Shown here one piece after another: positions 7,753 to 14,656 of a stretch of DNA of 47,418 nt (its first letter is position 1; the number at the start of each line of letters is the position of its first letter). The DNA is taken from positions 1 to 47,418 of the forward strand of contig JALEPZ010000109.1 in NCBI GenBank assembly GCA_022767125.1, read 5' to 3'. Position numbers and translations under genes: made by a program. The notes under the pieces were generated by a model. The model made no database searches. It saw only the letters and a list, made by a program, of their open reading frames with translations, and was not told the DNA's origin. This DNA is from Phocaeicola plebeius (lineage in GTDB: Bacteria; Bacteroidota; Bacteroidia; Bacteroidales; Bacteroidaceae).

Positions 7753-9731
7753 GTGACTATCGTAAATTGACAGCTGCAGAGATAGAGGTACTGCAGCAGC
7801 AGATGTGTGTGGCGGACGACTGGGCGAATGTCCAGGTAGCAGAAGAGTTCGTACCCGATTATCTTCACCACGTCCATTTCTCCGGGTGCATCCGTCTGGG
7901 GGTATTCCAGAAAGAGTTCTGCTTGTGTGGCGGAGTGAAACGCCATGCAGGCATCCGCTATGCTACGCTCCATAACGTGGATGTGGGGGACAACTGCTGT
8001 ATAGAGAATGTGAAGAATTACATCGCTAACTATACGATTGGTGAAGCTACGTTTATCGACAATATCGACATTTTGCTGACCGACGGCACGAGCCGTTTCG
8101 GCAACGGTACCGAAGTGTCGGTGCTGAACGAGACGGGAGGACGCGAAGTGATGATGCACGACCGCCTCTCTGCTCATCAGGCTTACATCATGGCGCTGTA
8201 TCGCCACCGTCCCCGGCTGATAGAAGCCATGAAGCGCATCATTGAGGCGTATGCGGACAGCTGTTCGTCGGAGCGGGGAACAGTGGGCCGTCATGTCACC
8301 ATTGTCAATGCCGGCTACATCAAGAACGTGCGTATCGGTGACTATTGCCAGATAGAAGGGGTGGGACGGCTCAAGAACGGTACCATCAACAGTAACCTTT
8401 CGGCACCGGTGCATGTGGGGTACGGCGTGGTGTGCGATGACTTCATCCTGTCCAGCGGTTCCAGTGTTGAGGACAGTACCTGCCTGACCCGTTGCTTTGT
8501 GGGACAGGCGTGCCACATGGGGCATGGCTACTCGGCTTCCGACTCCTTGTTTTTCAGCAACTGCCAGGAAGAAAACGGCGAGGCTTGTGCCATCTTTGCC
8601 GGTCCTTTCACTGTGACCCACCATAAATCGACCTTGCTCATTGCCGGCATGTTCTCGTTCATGAACGCCGGTTCGGGATCGAACCAGAGCAATCACATGT
8701 ACAAGCTGGGCCCCATCCACCAGGGGGCACTGGAGCGTGGGGCAAAGACCACCTCCGATTCCTATATCCTATGGCCGGCCCGCATCGGGGCCTTTTCGTT
8801 GGTGATGGGCCGCCATGTCAACCATCCTGATACGTCCGACCTTCCTTTCTCGTACTTGATTGAGGAAAAGAACACGACCTATCTGGTGCCGGGCGTGAAC
8901 CTGCGCAGTGTGGGGACCATCCGCGATGCACAGAAATGGCCGAAGCGGGACCGCCGCAGCGACCCCGACCGTCTGGACCAGATCAACTATAATCTGCTCA
9001 GCCCTTATACCATCCAGAAGATGATGAAGGGGCGTGCCATTCTGAAGGAGCTGGCGCGAGTGTCAGGGGAAACCTCTGAAATCTATTCTTACCAGAGTGC
9101 GAAAATCAAGAACCAGGCCCTCAACAAGGGCATTCGTTTCTACGAGACGGCGATCCATAAGTTCTTGGGCAATTCGGTCATCAAGCGCCTGGAAGACTTG
9201 TCGCTGCCGGACGATGAGGCCATCCGTGCCCGTCTGCGTCCCGACACTCCGGTAGGAACGGGCGAGTGGGTGGACATCTCCGGACTCATTGCGCCCAAGA
9301 CGGAAATCGAACGGCTGATGGACGATATCGAAAGTGGACGGCTGACCGATGTGGAGGGGATTCATGAACGCTTCATCGAGATGCATGCCAACTATTATAC
9401 CTACGAATGGACATGGGCGTATGCCCAGATGCTGGACTTCTACGGACTGCAGGCAGAGACGATAACGGCTGCGGATATTGCCGCCATTGTCCGTCGCTGG
9501 CAGGAGGCCGTGGTGGAACTGGACAAGCTGGTATATGAGGATGCCAAGAAGGAATTCTCGCTGACTTCCATGACCGGCTTCGGTGCCGACGGCAGCCGGA
9601 AGGAACAAGAGCAGGACTTCGAGCAGGTGCGCGGGGTATTCGAGGCGAATCCATTCGTGACGGCGGTGCTCGACCATATCCGAGTCAAGACGGCATTAGG
9701 CAACGAACTGCTGGAACGGCTGGGAAAATAA
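7749..9731 (+). CDS. DUF4954-like left-handed beta-helix protein
   Basis: The 660-aa protein resembles the DUF4954 family of Bacteroidetes, whose function is unknown. Residues about 45-330 contain spaced hexapeptide-like repeats (VGDNCCIENV, VGRHVTIVNAG, IGDYCQIEG, VGYGVVCDDF), which predict a left-handed beta-helix as in nucleotide-sugar pyrophosphorylases and acyltransferases such as GlmU. Conserved blocks such as HMGHGYSASDSLFFSNC and SGSNQSNHMYKLGP could form an active site. The C-terminal ~200 residues look helical. No signal peptide is present, so it should be cytoplasmic. Its start overlaps the hflX stop by 4 bp, and a thioredoxin-like gene follows after 18 bp. A sugar-nucleotide or acyl-transfer role would be inference only. 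Confidence 0.8.
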   Translation: MSDYRKLTAAEIEVLQQQMCVADDWANVQVAEEFVPDYLHHVHFSGCIRLGVFQKEFCLCGGVKRHAGIRYATLHNVDVGDNCCIENVKNYIANYTIGEATFIDNIDILLTDGTSRFGNGTEVSVLNETGGREVMMHDRLSAHQAYIMALYRHRPRLIEAMKRIIEAYADSCSSERGTVGRHVTIVNAGYIKNVRIGDYCQIEGVGRLKNGTINSNLSAPVHVGYGVVCDDFILSSGSSVEDSTCLTRCFVGQACHMGHGYSASDSLFFSNCQEENGEACAIFAGPFTVTHHKSTLLIAGMFSFMNAGSGSNQSNHMYKLGPIHQGALERGAKTTSDSYILWPARIGAFSLVMGRHVNHPDTSDLPFSYLIEEKNTTYLVPGVNLRSVGTIRDAQKWPKRDRRSDPDRLDQINYNLLSPYTIQKMMKGRAILKELARVSGETSEIYSYQSAKIKNQALNKGIRFYETAIHKFLGNSVIKRLEDLSLPDDEAIRARLRPDTPVGTGEWVDISGLIAPKTEIERLMDDIESGRLTDVEGIHERFIEMHANYYTYEWTWAYAQMLDFYGLQAETITAADIAAIVRRWQEAVVELDKLVYEDAKKEFSLTSMTGFGADGSRKEQEQDFEQVRGVFEANPFVTAVLDHIRVKTALGNELLERLGK

Positions 9732-9749
9732 CAGATGTAAAAGAAAACA

Positions 9750-11153
9750 ATGACGAACAAACTATCGTTTTTTTTCTTTTTCTTTCTCTTTTTATGGAAG
9801 TGGCCGCTGTCGGCTGCTGCTTCCTATAAAAAAGAGACCGTGTATCCTTGCTTTATCACCTCGAACACGTCGAGGATGGTCGTGCAGCGAATTGTCAGTA
9901 CGGCTGCCCATACGCAATTGGATGTGGAACTGTACGGCGATGCTGGAACGGCTGTGGTCCTTTCATGGAATACCTGTTTGCGGACACCGCTTCAGGTGTG
10001 CAGCCTGCGGGAGGCAGACATCCCCATTGGGACAGCAGATGACTCCCGGCGTTTTCCTGCATCAGGGCGGCTGAAAGCGACGCTGTCGTTTGAGCCGCTT
10101 CCCGAAGGCATCCATTCGTTTGATGTCGTTGAGGGGGATGCCGGCTGGACCATCTGGGGACTACAGCTCAATGCTGCCGAACCATACGTCTATCTTCCGG
10201 ATTTCCTGCAGGCAGAGCCCTCTCGGATAGCGGAGGAACCGCTTTCGAAAATGTCGGCAGCCCCCGGCAGGGGAATGCTCAATGGCTACCTGTTGGGCTA
10301 CGATGCATCGATGATGGAGGTGGATGCCAGTCTGGTCTATCACGATGGGCGGTCTGCTGATCCGGTGCGTCAGTCCATAGCTCTCCGTTCGGACGGTTCG
10401 TTTCATGTAGAAATGCTGTTGCCGTGTCCCGATACGGTACGATTGTACCTTAACCGGGCTTCGTTGCCGTTGCTGTTGGTGCCCGACAAGGAGTTGACTG
10501 TCTATCTCCATCTGCCCCATATCTCTATGTCGGCAGTTCCGGATGCCTGTCCGGAATGGAAGAAAATGCGGAAGTGCTGGTTCGATGGTGCTGCCGCTGC
10601 AGCCAACGAGCAGTTAGCTGTCGGTCGTGTGCCGGAAGCATGGTTGCGTATGCGGGCGGCGTTGTCGGAGCAGGTATGGACGGCTTATACCGAGCAAAAG
10701 TTGCAACTGCGTGAGGCGATGCGGCATCAGGTGGGGGCGATGGCTGATCCGGTGATGGAGCAATTGCCGACCGATGTATCGGGGGAGGATGTATTGCGGC
10801 GGCTGCTTGCACCGTATCGCGGTCAGAAAGTACTGGTCGATTGTTGGGCCACGTGGTGCGGCCCTTGTCGGAAAGCATTGCCGTTGATGCGTCCGCTCAA
10901 GCAGCAGTTGAATGGCAAGGTTGTCTTTCTCTATGTCACGGGTGCCTCTTCGCCCGAAATGGTGTGGCGGGAGAGCCTGAAGAAGATTCCGGGCGTGCAT
11001 TATCGGCTCACCGAGTCGCAGTGGACGGATTTCTGCCGGTCGGTGCAGGTAGACCGCATCCCTTCTTATCTGATTGTGTCACCCGAAGGGGAAATCACCC
11101 GCCGTTTTCTGGGTTTCCCAGGGGTGGACGCATTGTTGCGGGAACTGAAATAG
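9750..11153 (+). CDS. Exported TlpA-like thioredoxin-domain protein
   Basis: The 467-aa protein has a C-terminal thioredoxin-fold domain (about 335-467) with the redox motif WCGPC near residues 369-373 (VLVDCWATWCGPC) and a cis-proline segment (RIPSYLIV). This indicates a periplasmic or surface thiol-disulfide oxidoreductase of the TlpA/ResA type common in Bacteroidetes. The N-terminus is a signal sequence with a phenylalanine run encoded by an 8-T tract (around 9768-9775). The ~300-residue middle part carries short beta-rich segments similar in style to DUF4369 proteins (GMLNGYLLGYDASMMEVDASL), but I cannot assign it firmly. It is the third gene of the hflX operon, 18 bp after the DUF4954-like gene, and converges on the next gene with a 28-bp gap. 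Confidence 0.85.
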   Translation: MTNKLSFFFFFFLFLWKWPLSAAASYKKETVYPCFITSNTSRMVVQRIVSTAAHTQLDVELYGDAGTAVVLSWNTCLRTPLQVCSLREADIPIGTADDSRRFPASGRLKATLSFEPLPEGIHSFDVVEGDAGWTIWGLQLNAAEPYVYLPDFLQAEPSRIAEEPLSKMSAAPGRGMLNGYLLGYDASMMEVDASLVYHDGRSADPVRQSIALRSDGSFHVEMLLPCPDTVRLYLNRASLPLLLVPDKELTVYLHLPHISMSAVPDACPEWKKMRKCWFDGAAAAANEQLAVGRVPEAWLRMRAALSEQVWTAYTEQKLQLREAMRHQVGAMADPVMEQLPTDVSGEDVLRRLLAPYRGQKVLVDCWATWCGPCRKALPLMRPLKQQLNGKVVFLYVTGASSPEMVWRESLKKIPGVHYRLTESQWTDFCRSVQVDRIPSYLIVSPEGEITRRFLGFPGVDALLRELK

Positions 11154-11181
11154 GAATGTGGAAGGAATGGTCCTGGCCGGT

Positions 11182-12411
11182 TCATTCTTTCGCGTTCCTT
11201 GTGCCTGCCGGTACAAATGTACTTAGGCAGGTGACTGCCTTCAGTGCATAGTAAAAGGCGGTGCTCGTGTGCAAACTCTTCGAACTGTCATCTATGTCGA
11301 AGGCGGTGTAATCGTTGGCGAGCAGAAAATCCGCCATCTTCTCTTGGTTGAGGAAGGGAACCACTTCGTCTGTTCGTGCATGGACAAATGTGATACGGTC
11401 GGTCTTGCTCGGCATCCATGTGTCATACACGAGCGAGTTCTGTTTCAGTTGGTAGATAATTTCTTTCATCGGCTCGCTTTTCTCATCGAAGAAGGCTGGT
11501 TTCATTATCTTGTCGATGGGTAGCCCCTGCTCCTTGGAGGCATCATAGTGGTCGTATATGAAGTCGTTGATGTAGTCGGTGTCGTGCTGTTTGGTGTCGA
11601 ACAGTTCGGGCAGGTACGGCACTAAGCCGTCATCGAAGATGTCTTCGTACTGTACTTTATATCCGCTGGCATCTATCATGCCACTGAGAATAAGCGGCTG
11701 GGCTACGGGATATTGAGACAGGTTCTGTGCTACCAGATACCGGTAATGCGAATACATGTCGTAAGATCCGCCTCCGATGATGCAATAGTCAATCTTGGGC
11801 AGCTCGTCGCTGCGATAGCCCTCTGCCACCAGGCGGTTCACCCACATCCCGGAATGACCTCCCTGGGAATAGCCGAGATTGAGGGTCACGTCGCCGAACT
11901 CAAAGCCTTCCTCTTTCAGCAGCTGGCGGCCTGCGAGGAATGCGTCGATGTTCACACGGGCCGTAGCCCTGCCCTGCAGGTACCTTTGGTTATGCAGTGC
12001 GTCGATACCGAATCCGAAACCGTCCGACTCTATCATGATATAGTGGGTGTTGGCCAGTGCGCCCTCCAATGTCAGGCCATTGGTTACATTAGTGGGACGC
12101 TGCTCGTCGTCGGTGATGGTGTAGTGGTTAATCAGGCCGCATCCTTTTGCCTGGATACGCTTGTCGTGCACATCGGGTGTCATAAAGATGGCGGCTGACA
12201 GTGTGATAGGGGTCTTCCCGTCTGTATCCACGGTTCCATAGGTAAAGTCATACCGCCAGAAACCGCTACATTCCGTACGGTTCACGATAGCTGCTGCCGG
12301 TGTTGTGAGTTCTTCGGCACCTGTCTGATGGTCGTCGTCGGAGCAGGACGGTAAAGACAACGTGAGGGCGGCCGCTACGGCCAGCCACATCATCCATAAA
12401 GCTTTTTTCAT
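11182..12411 (-). CDS. Secreted alpha/beta-hydrolase lipoprotein (lipase/esterase-like)
   Basis: This is a 409-aa lipoprotein: the signal peptide ends in LPSC (Cys23), followed by an acidic SDDDHQTG spacer that suggests surface export. The core is an alpha/beta-hydrolase: the nucleophile elbow GYSQGG places the catalytic serine at about residue 182, a candidate acid is in HARTDEVVPF and a candidate base is the His in SLHTSTAF near the C-terminus. The layout resembles secretory lipases and prolyl-oligopeptidase-like esterases. The substrate is unknown. It is monocistronic: convergent with the TlpA-like gene and divergent from the superoxide reductase gene, with its own -7 box. Confidence 0.82.
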   Translation of the reverse strand: MKKALWMMWLAVAAALTLSLPSCSDDDHQTGAEELTTPAAAIVNRTECSGFWRYDFTYGTVDTDGKTPITLSAAIFMTPDVHDKRIQAKGCGLINHYTITDDEQRPTNVTNGLTLEGALANTHYIMIESDGFGFGIDALHNQRYLQGRATARVNIDAFLAGRQLLKEEGFEFGDVTLNLGYSQGGHSGMWVNRLVAEGYRSDELPKIDYCIIGGGSYDMYSHYRYLVAQNLSQYPVAQPLILSGMIDASGYKVQYEDIFDDGLVPYLPELFDTKQHDTDYINDFIYDHYDASKEQGLPIDKIMKPAFFDEKSEPMKEIIYQLKQNSLVYDTWMPSKTDRITFVHARTDEVVPFLNQEKMADFLLANDYTAFDIDDSSKSLHTSTAFYYALKAVTCLSTFVPAGTRNAKE

Positions 12412-12464
12412 GTCTGTTGTGATGGTGGGTAAGTTATCGGTATGCTAGGCTAATCTGCTAGGGA

Positions 12465-12472
12465 CAAAGGTA
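12465..12472 (-). promoter_or_regulatory. -7 promoter box for the hydrolase lipoprotein gene
   Basis: Read on minus, TACCTTTG matches TAnnTTTG, 53 bp before the ATG at 12411. No clean -33 TTTG is seen at the usual distance. Confidence 0.6.
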
Positions 12473-12554
12473 AAAAAAATCTCCGAACATTATGAAGAGT
12501 CCGATTGTTTTTATGATAAGATTTGACACTATTCATTCATCACCCATATAGAAA

Positions 12555-12561
12555 AAGGAGG
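12555..12561 (+). promoter_or_regulatory. Canonical Shine-Dalgarno site before dfx
   Basis: AAGGAGG is followed by a 5-nt spacer and ATG at 12567. A full anti-SD match is unusual in this phylum, where most genes, including the others in this window, lack one. Confidence 0.75.
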
Positions 12562-12566
12562 TTATT

Positions 12567-12947
12567 ATGACGAAACAAACAGAGATTTACCGTTGCGCAG
12601 TCTGCGGCAATATGGTAGAGGTCGTACACGCCGGTGCCGGTGAACTGCATTGCTGTGGGCAACCGATGCAACGGCTGGAAGAAAATACCGTGGATGCAGC
12701 CCGTGAGAAACATGTACCGGTAGTGGAACCGGAAGAAGGCGGTTATCGTGTCGCTGTAGGCAGTGTGGAACATCCCATGCTGAAAGAGCATTACATTGAA
12801 TGGATAGAACTGCTGACCGAATGCGGCGTGCAGCGTTGCCGGTTGAAACCCGGTGACCGTCCGGTGGCGCATTTCAAGACCACATCTCCCGTGGTAGTTG
12901 TGCGCGAGTATTGCAACCTCCACGGATTGTGGAAGGCAGCGCAGTAG
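12567..12947 (+). CDS. dfx: Desulfoferrodoxin (superoxide reductase, two-iron type)
   Basis: The 126-aa product reduces superoxide to hydrogen peroxide in the cytoplasm of anaerobes, using electrons from rubredoxin-like donors. The N-terminal desulforedoxin domain has the four cysteines of the rubredoxin-like iron centre (Cys10, Cys13, Cys29, Cys30). The catalytic centre ligands are present: His49 in EKHVP, His69 in VEHP, His75 in KEHYIEW, and Cys116 and His119 in CNLHG. Length is normal for the family. The gene stands alone between the divergent hydrolase gene and a palindrome that probably ends the transcript. A possible -7 like sequence (TAAGATTTG, 12517-12525) has one extra spacer base, so I do not list it as a promoter. 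Confidence 0.96.
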   Translation: MTKQTEIYRCAVCGNMVEVVHAGAGELHCCGQPMQRLEENTVDAAREKHVPVVEPEEGGYRVAVGSVEHPMLKEHYIEWIELLTECGVQRCRLKPGDRPVAHFKTTSPVVVVREYCNLHGLWKAAQ

Positions 12948-12962
12948 CTGTCTCTCTTTCTG

Positions 12963-13012
12963 ATTCAGGGGTGTTCGAGCGGTGTTCAAACCCTTCTCGA
13001 ACACCCTTGAAT
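12963..13012. repeat. 17-bp inverted repeat after dfx
   Basis: The arm at 12963-12979 pairs with 12996-13012 around a 16-nt loop; the central 11 bp (GGGTGTTCGAG/CTCGAACACCC) are perfect and one G-T pair lies in the outer part. There is no T-run, so it is not a classic terminator. It could be a processing hairpin, a protein-binding site or a remnant of a repeat family. The bases between here and the next promoter (13013-13174) contain nothing I recognise. Confidence 0.75.
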
Positions 13013-13174
13013 GGCTATTTGAACCTTGTTGTCGGAGGACATGGGAAGTCTGTGGCTGTCATCAGGCAAGGGGTGGACTGGAAGCCATAGATGAAAACGG
13101 CTATTTTCGTCAAGAAGTATCTATGGCTGTTGTGAAAAGATGTTCGGTCAACCATTGGTTTTTCATTTGTTTTG

Positions 13175-13204
13175 TTGGAATCCTACAGAAATGTTGTAAC
13201 TTTG
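13175..13204 (+). promoter_or_regulatory. Promoter of the small lipoprotein gene
   Basis: TTG (13175-13177), 19 bp, then TAACTTTG (13197-13204). The box and the following ~50 bp up to the start codon closely resemble the fumarase leader at 16791-16849. Confidence 0.75.
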
Positions 13205-13244
13205 CTTCCAATCGTATCTAACCATTTTAATCAATGAAAAGTTT

Positions 13245-13727
13245 ATGGCAATAGCTCGATTTTTGCGTTATTTTTGGCTCTTATGCACAGTAGCACTTCT
13301 GTCTGTCTTATATGCTTGTCAATCAGAAGTATTAGACGGAGCTTGGGAAAAGATGAAGTGGAAAAAGACCACGTATCGGCAGGTGGTGTATGAGGGAAGC
13401 TCTATGTCCTACTATCTGGTTCCTATAGAAGGAGGGGAGTTTGTGTTCCATTGTAAGAACTACTCGTCAATATGGATGGCAGACCACCGATTTGAACAGA
13501 ATGGCCAGGTGTGGCACTCGTACGACCGTTTCGACTCGCAGGAAAGTCAGCGGGATTATCATCACTATACGGACGAGTGGTGCGACGTGACGGCACAAGG
13601 TGACTCGTTGAAAGTCATTTTCGTTCCTAACCACAGCTTTGTGCGAAAGGTGCAGATAGGCGTGACTGCCGGAGATATATTTGACACTTTCTCGTTCGTG
13701 CAGGCATCACCGCTCTACACAGAATAA
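13245..13727 (+). CDS. Small putative lipoprotein of unknown function
   Basis: The 160-aa protein begins with a hydrophobic signal sequence ending in VLYAC, a plausible lipobox (Cys25), followed by a mature part rich in Trp, Tyr, His and Asp (DGAWEKMKWKKTTY, DEWCDVTAQGDSLKV). The pattern suggests a small beta-rich periplasmic or surface lipoprotein; I do not recognise a family. ATG at 13245 is chosen because the ATG at 13234 opens a frame that stops after six codons. The gene lies 48 bp before the membrane-tethered regulator with no visible terminator between them, so the two may be co-transcribed and this lipoprotein may take part in the same signalling unit (inference). Its leader resembles that of fumarase. 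Confidence 0.75.
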   Translation: MAIARFLRYFWLLCTVALLSVLYACQSEVLDGAWEKMKWKKTTYRQVVYEGSSMSYYLVPIEGGEFVFHCKNYSSIWMADHRFEQNGQVWHSYDRFDSQESQRDYHHYTDEWCDVTAQGDSLKVIFVPNHSFVRKVQIGVTAGDIFDTFSFVQASPLYTE

Positions 13728-13775
13728 ATTTTTAGACACAAGTTGGCTTTATGGTAAGATAAATAAAGGATAGTC

Positions 13776-14495
13776 ATGAGTAAGCTTCCGTTGATTGTAT
13801 TTTTCCTGCTGCTGGTGATGACCATCATAAGCAGTGTGGCCAGTTATGATAGGGCCCAACGGTGTTTGGATGCCGATTTGATTCAGGCACTTTCGTTGAC
13901 GATAAAGGATAGAGGCTATGAGCGGATGAAACAGGACTCCATAAAGGCCTATCGCTTGTTGACATCGTCTTCTCCTGCTGTCGAGGGCAAGGTGCTGACC
14001 ATTGATGACCCCATCTTTCAGCAGCATATTAAGACAGAGGCTTTGCGCTCCAAAGCTTTTATCGCCTACCACATCACACCCGATGACGATGATTTTGAGG
14101 TAAGGATGGAAGGAAGGGCCGACTGCTCTGTAGCTTTTGTGTGGAGCCTGTCCGACCAGCGTCTTTCCTTGCTGTTCGGTCTGGGAACCTTCCTTTCCCT
14201 GCTGCTCTCTATCAAGAAAAGAAAGGCAGCGGCGGTAGAGATGCCCGTCATGCCGCTCCACCTCACTCCGATGCAGGAACAGCTGATGGAGATGTTCATG
14301 AAGGCCCCCGGCCACAGACTGACCAAACAGGAGATTTGCGATGCGCTATGGCCCAACAAGGACAATGCCGCAGAGACGCTTTATACCACGATACGCCGGC
14401 TTAGGAACGAACTGCACGCATCGTCCGACTGGGAAATAACGTCGGAAAGAGGGAAAAACTATGAACTGAGAAAGAAACAGAATGCTTGCCGATAA
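13776..14495 (+). CDS. Membrane-tethered OmpR/PhoB-type winged-helix regulator
   Basis: The 239-aa protein appears to have two membrane segments (about 4-24 and 130-146) enclosing a ~100-residue periplasmic domain with no recognised fold. A C-terminal cytoplasmic winged-helix domain (about 163-233) has the features of the Trans_reg_C/PhoB class: LTPMQEQLMEMFMKAPG, RLTKQEICDALW and TLYTTIRRLRNEL, then the wing ITSERGKNYEL. It has no receiver domain, so it should be a one-component sensor-regulator, functionally like ToxR but with the DNA-binding domain at the C-terminus. The beta-barrel receptor gene follows, and a palindrome with PhoB-like half-site spacing lies between them. Control of the receptor by this protein is inference from that context. 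Confidence 0.82.
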   Translation: MSKLPLIVFFLLLVMTIISSVASYDRAQRCLDADLIQALSLTIKDRGYERMKQDSIKAYRLLTSSSPAVEGKVLTIDDPIFQQHIKTEALRSKAFIAYHITPDDDDFEVRMEGRADCSVAFVWSLSDQRLSLLFGLGTFLSLLLSIKKRKAAAVEMPVMPLHLTPMQEQLMEMFMKAPGHRLTKQEICDALWPNKDNAAETLYTTIRRLRNELHASSDWEITSERGKNYELRKKQNACR

Positions 14496-14512
14496 CCAGC
14501 AGTGGGACGGGA

Positions 14513-14561
14513 AAACTGACATTTGACTGACTTTTATGGATTGTCAGACAAATGTCAGTTT
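14513..14561. promoter_or_regulatory. 19-bp palindrome: likely operator and/or terminator
   Basis: The arm at 14513-14531 matches the reverse complement of 14543-14561 at 18 of 19 positions, with an 11-nt loop. Each arm contains two CTGAC half-sites exactly 11 bp apart (14516 and 14527; as GTCAG 14543 and 14554). Direct half-sites spaced by one helical turn are typical for OmpR/PhoB-class regulators. The right arm runs into TTTCTTTTT and ends 4 bp before the -33 element of the receptor gene. It may therefore also terminate the regulator transcript. Confidence 0.7.
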
Positions 14562-14564
14562 CTT

Positions 14565-14598
14565 TTTGAGGCTGCTTTATCCCCCTACGTTACTTTTG
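14565..14598 (+). promoter_or_regulatory. Promoter of the beta-barrel receptor gene
   Basis: TTTG (14565-14568), 22 bp, then TACTTTTG (14591-14598), 58 bp before the ATG at 14657. The palindrome sits immediately upstream of the -33 element, a position suited to activation. Confidence 0.7.
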
Positions 14599-14656
14599 CA
14601 TTCCGGACACAAGACACTTGTCCCTGGAATAACGATTAAAAAAGGAATTGCAAAAG

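Noticed and set aside
12517..12525. Possible dfx promoter box TAAGATTTG
   Set aside because: It has one extra spacer base relative to TAnnTTTG and no -33 element at a usual distance.
12982..13221. 79-codon plus-strand frame after dfx
   Set aside because: It starts inside the inverted repeat, runs through the promoter of the next gene and has no recognisable family features.
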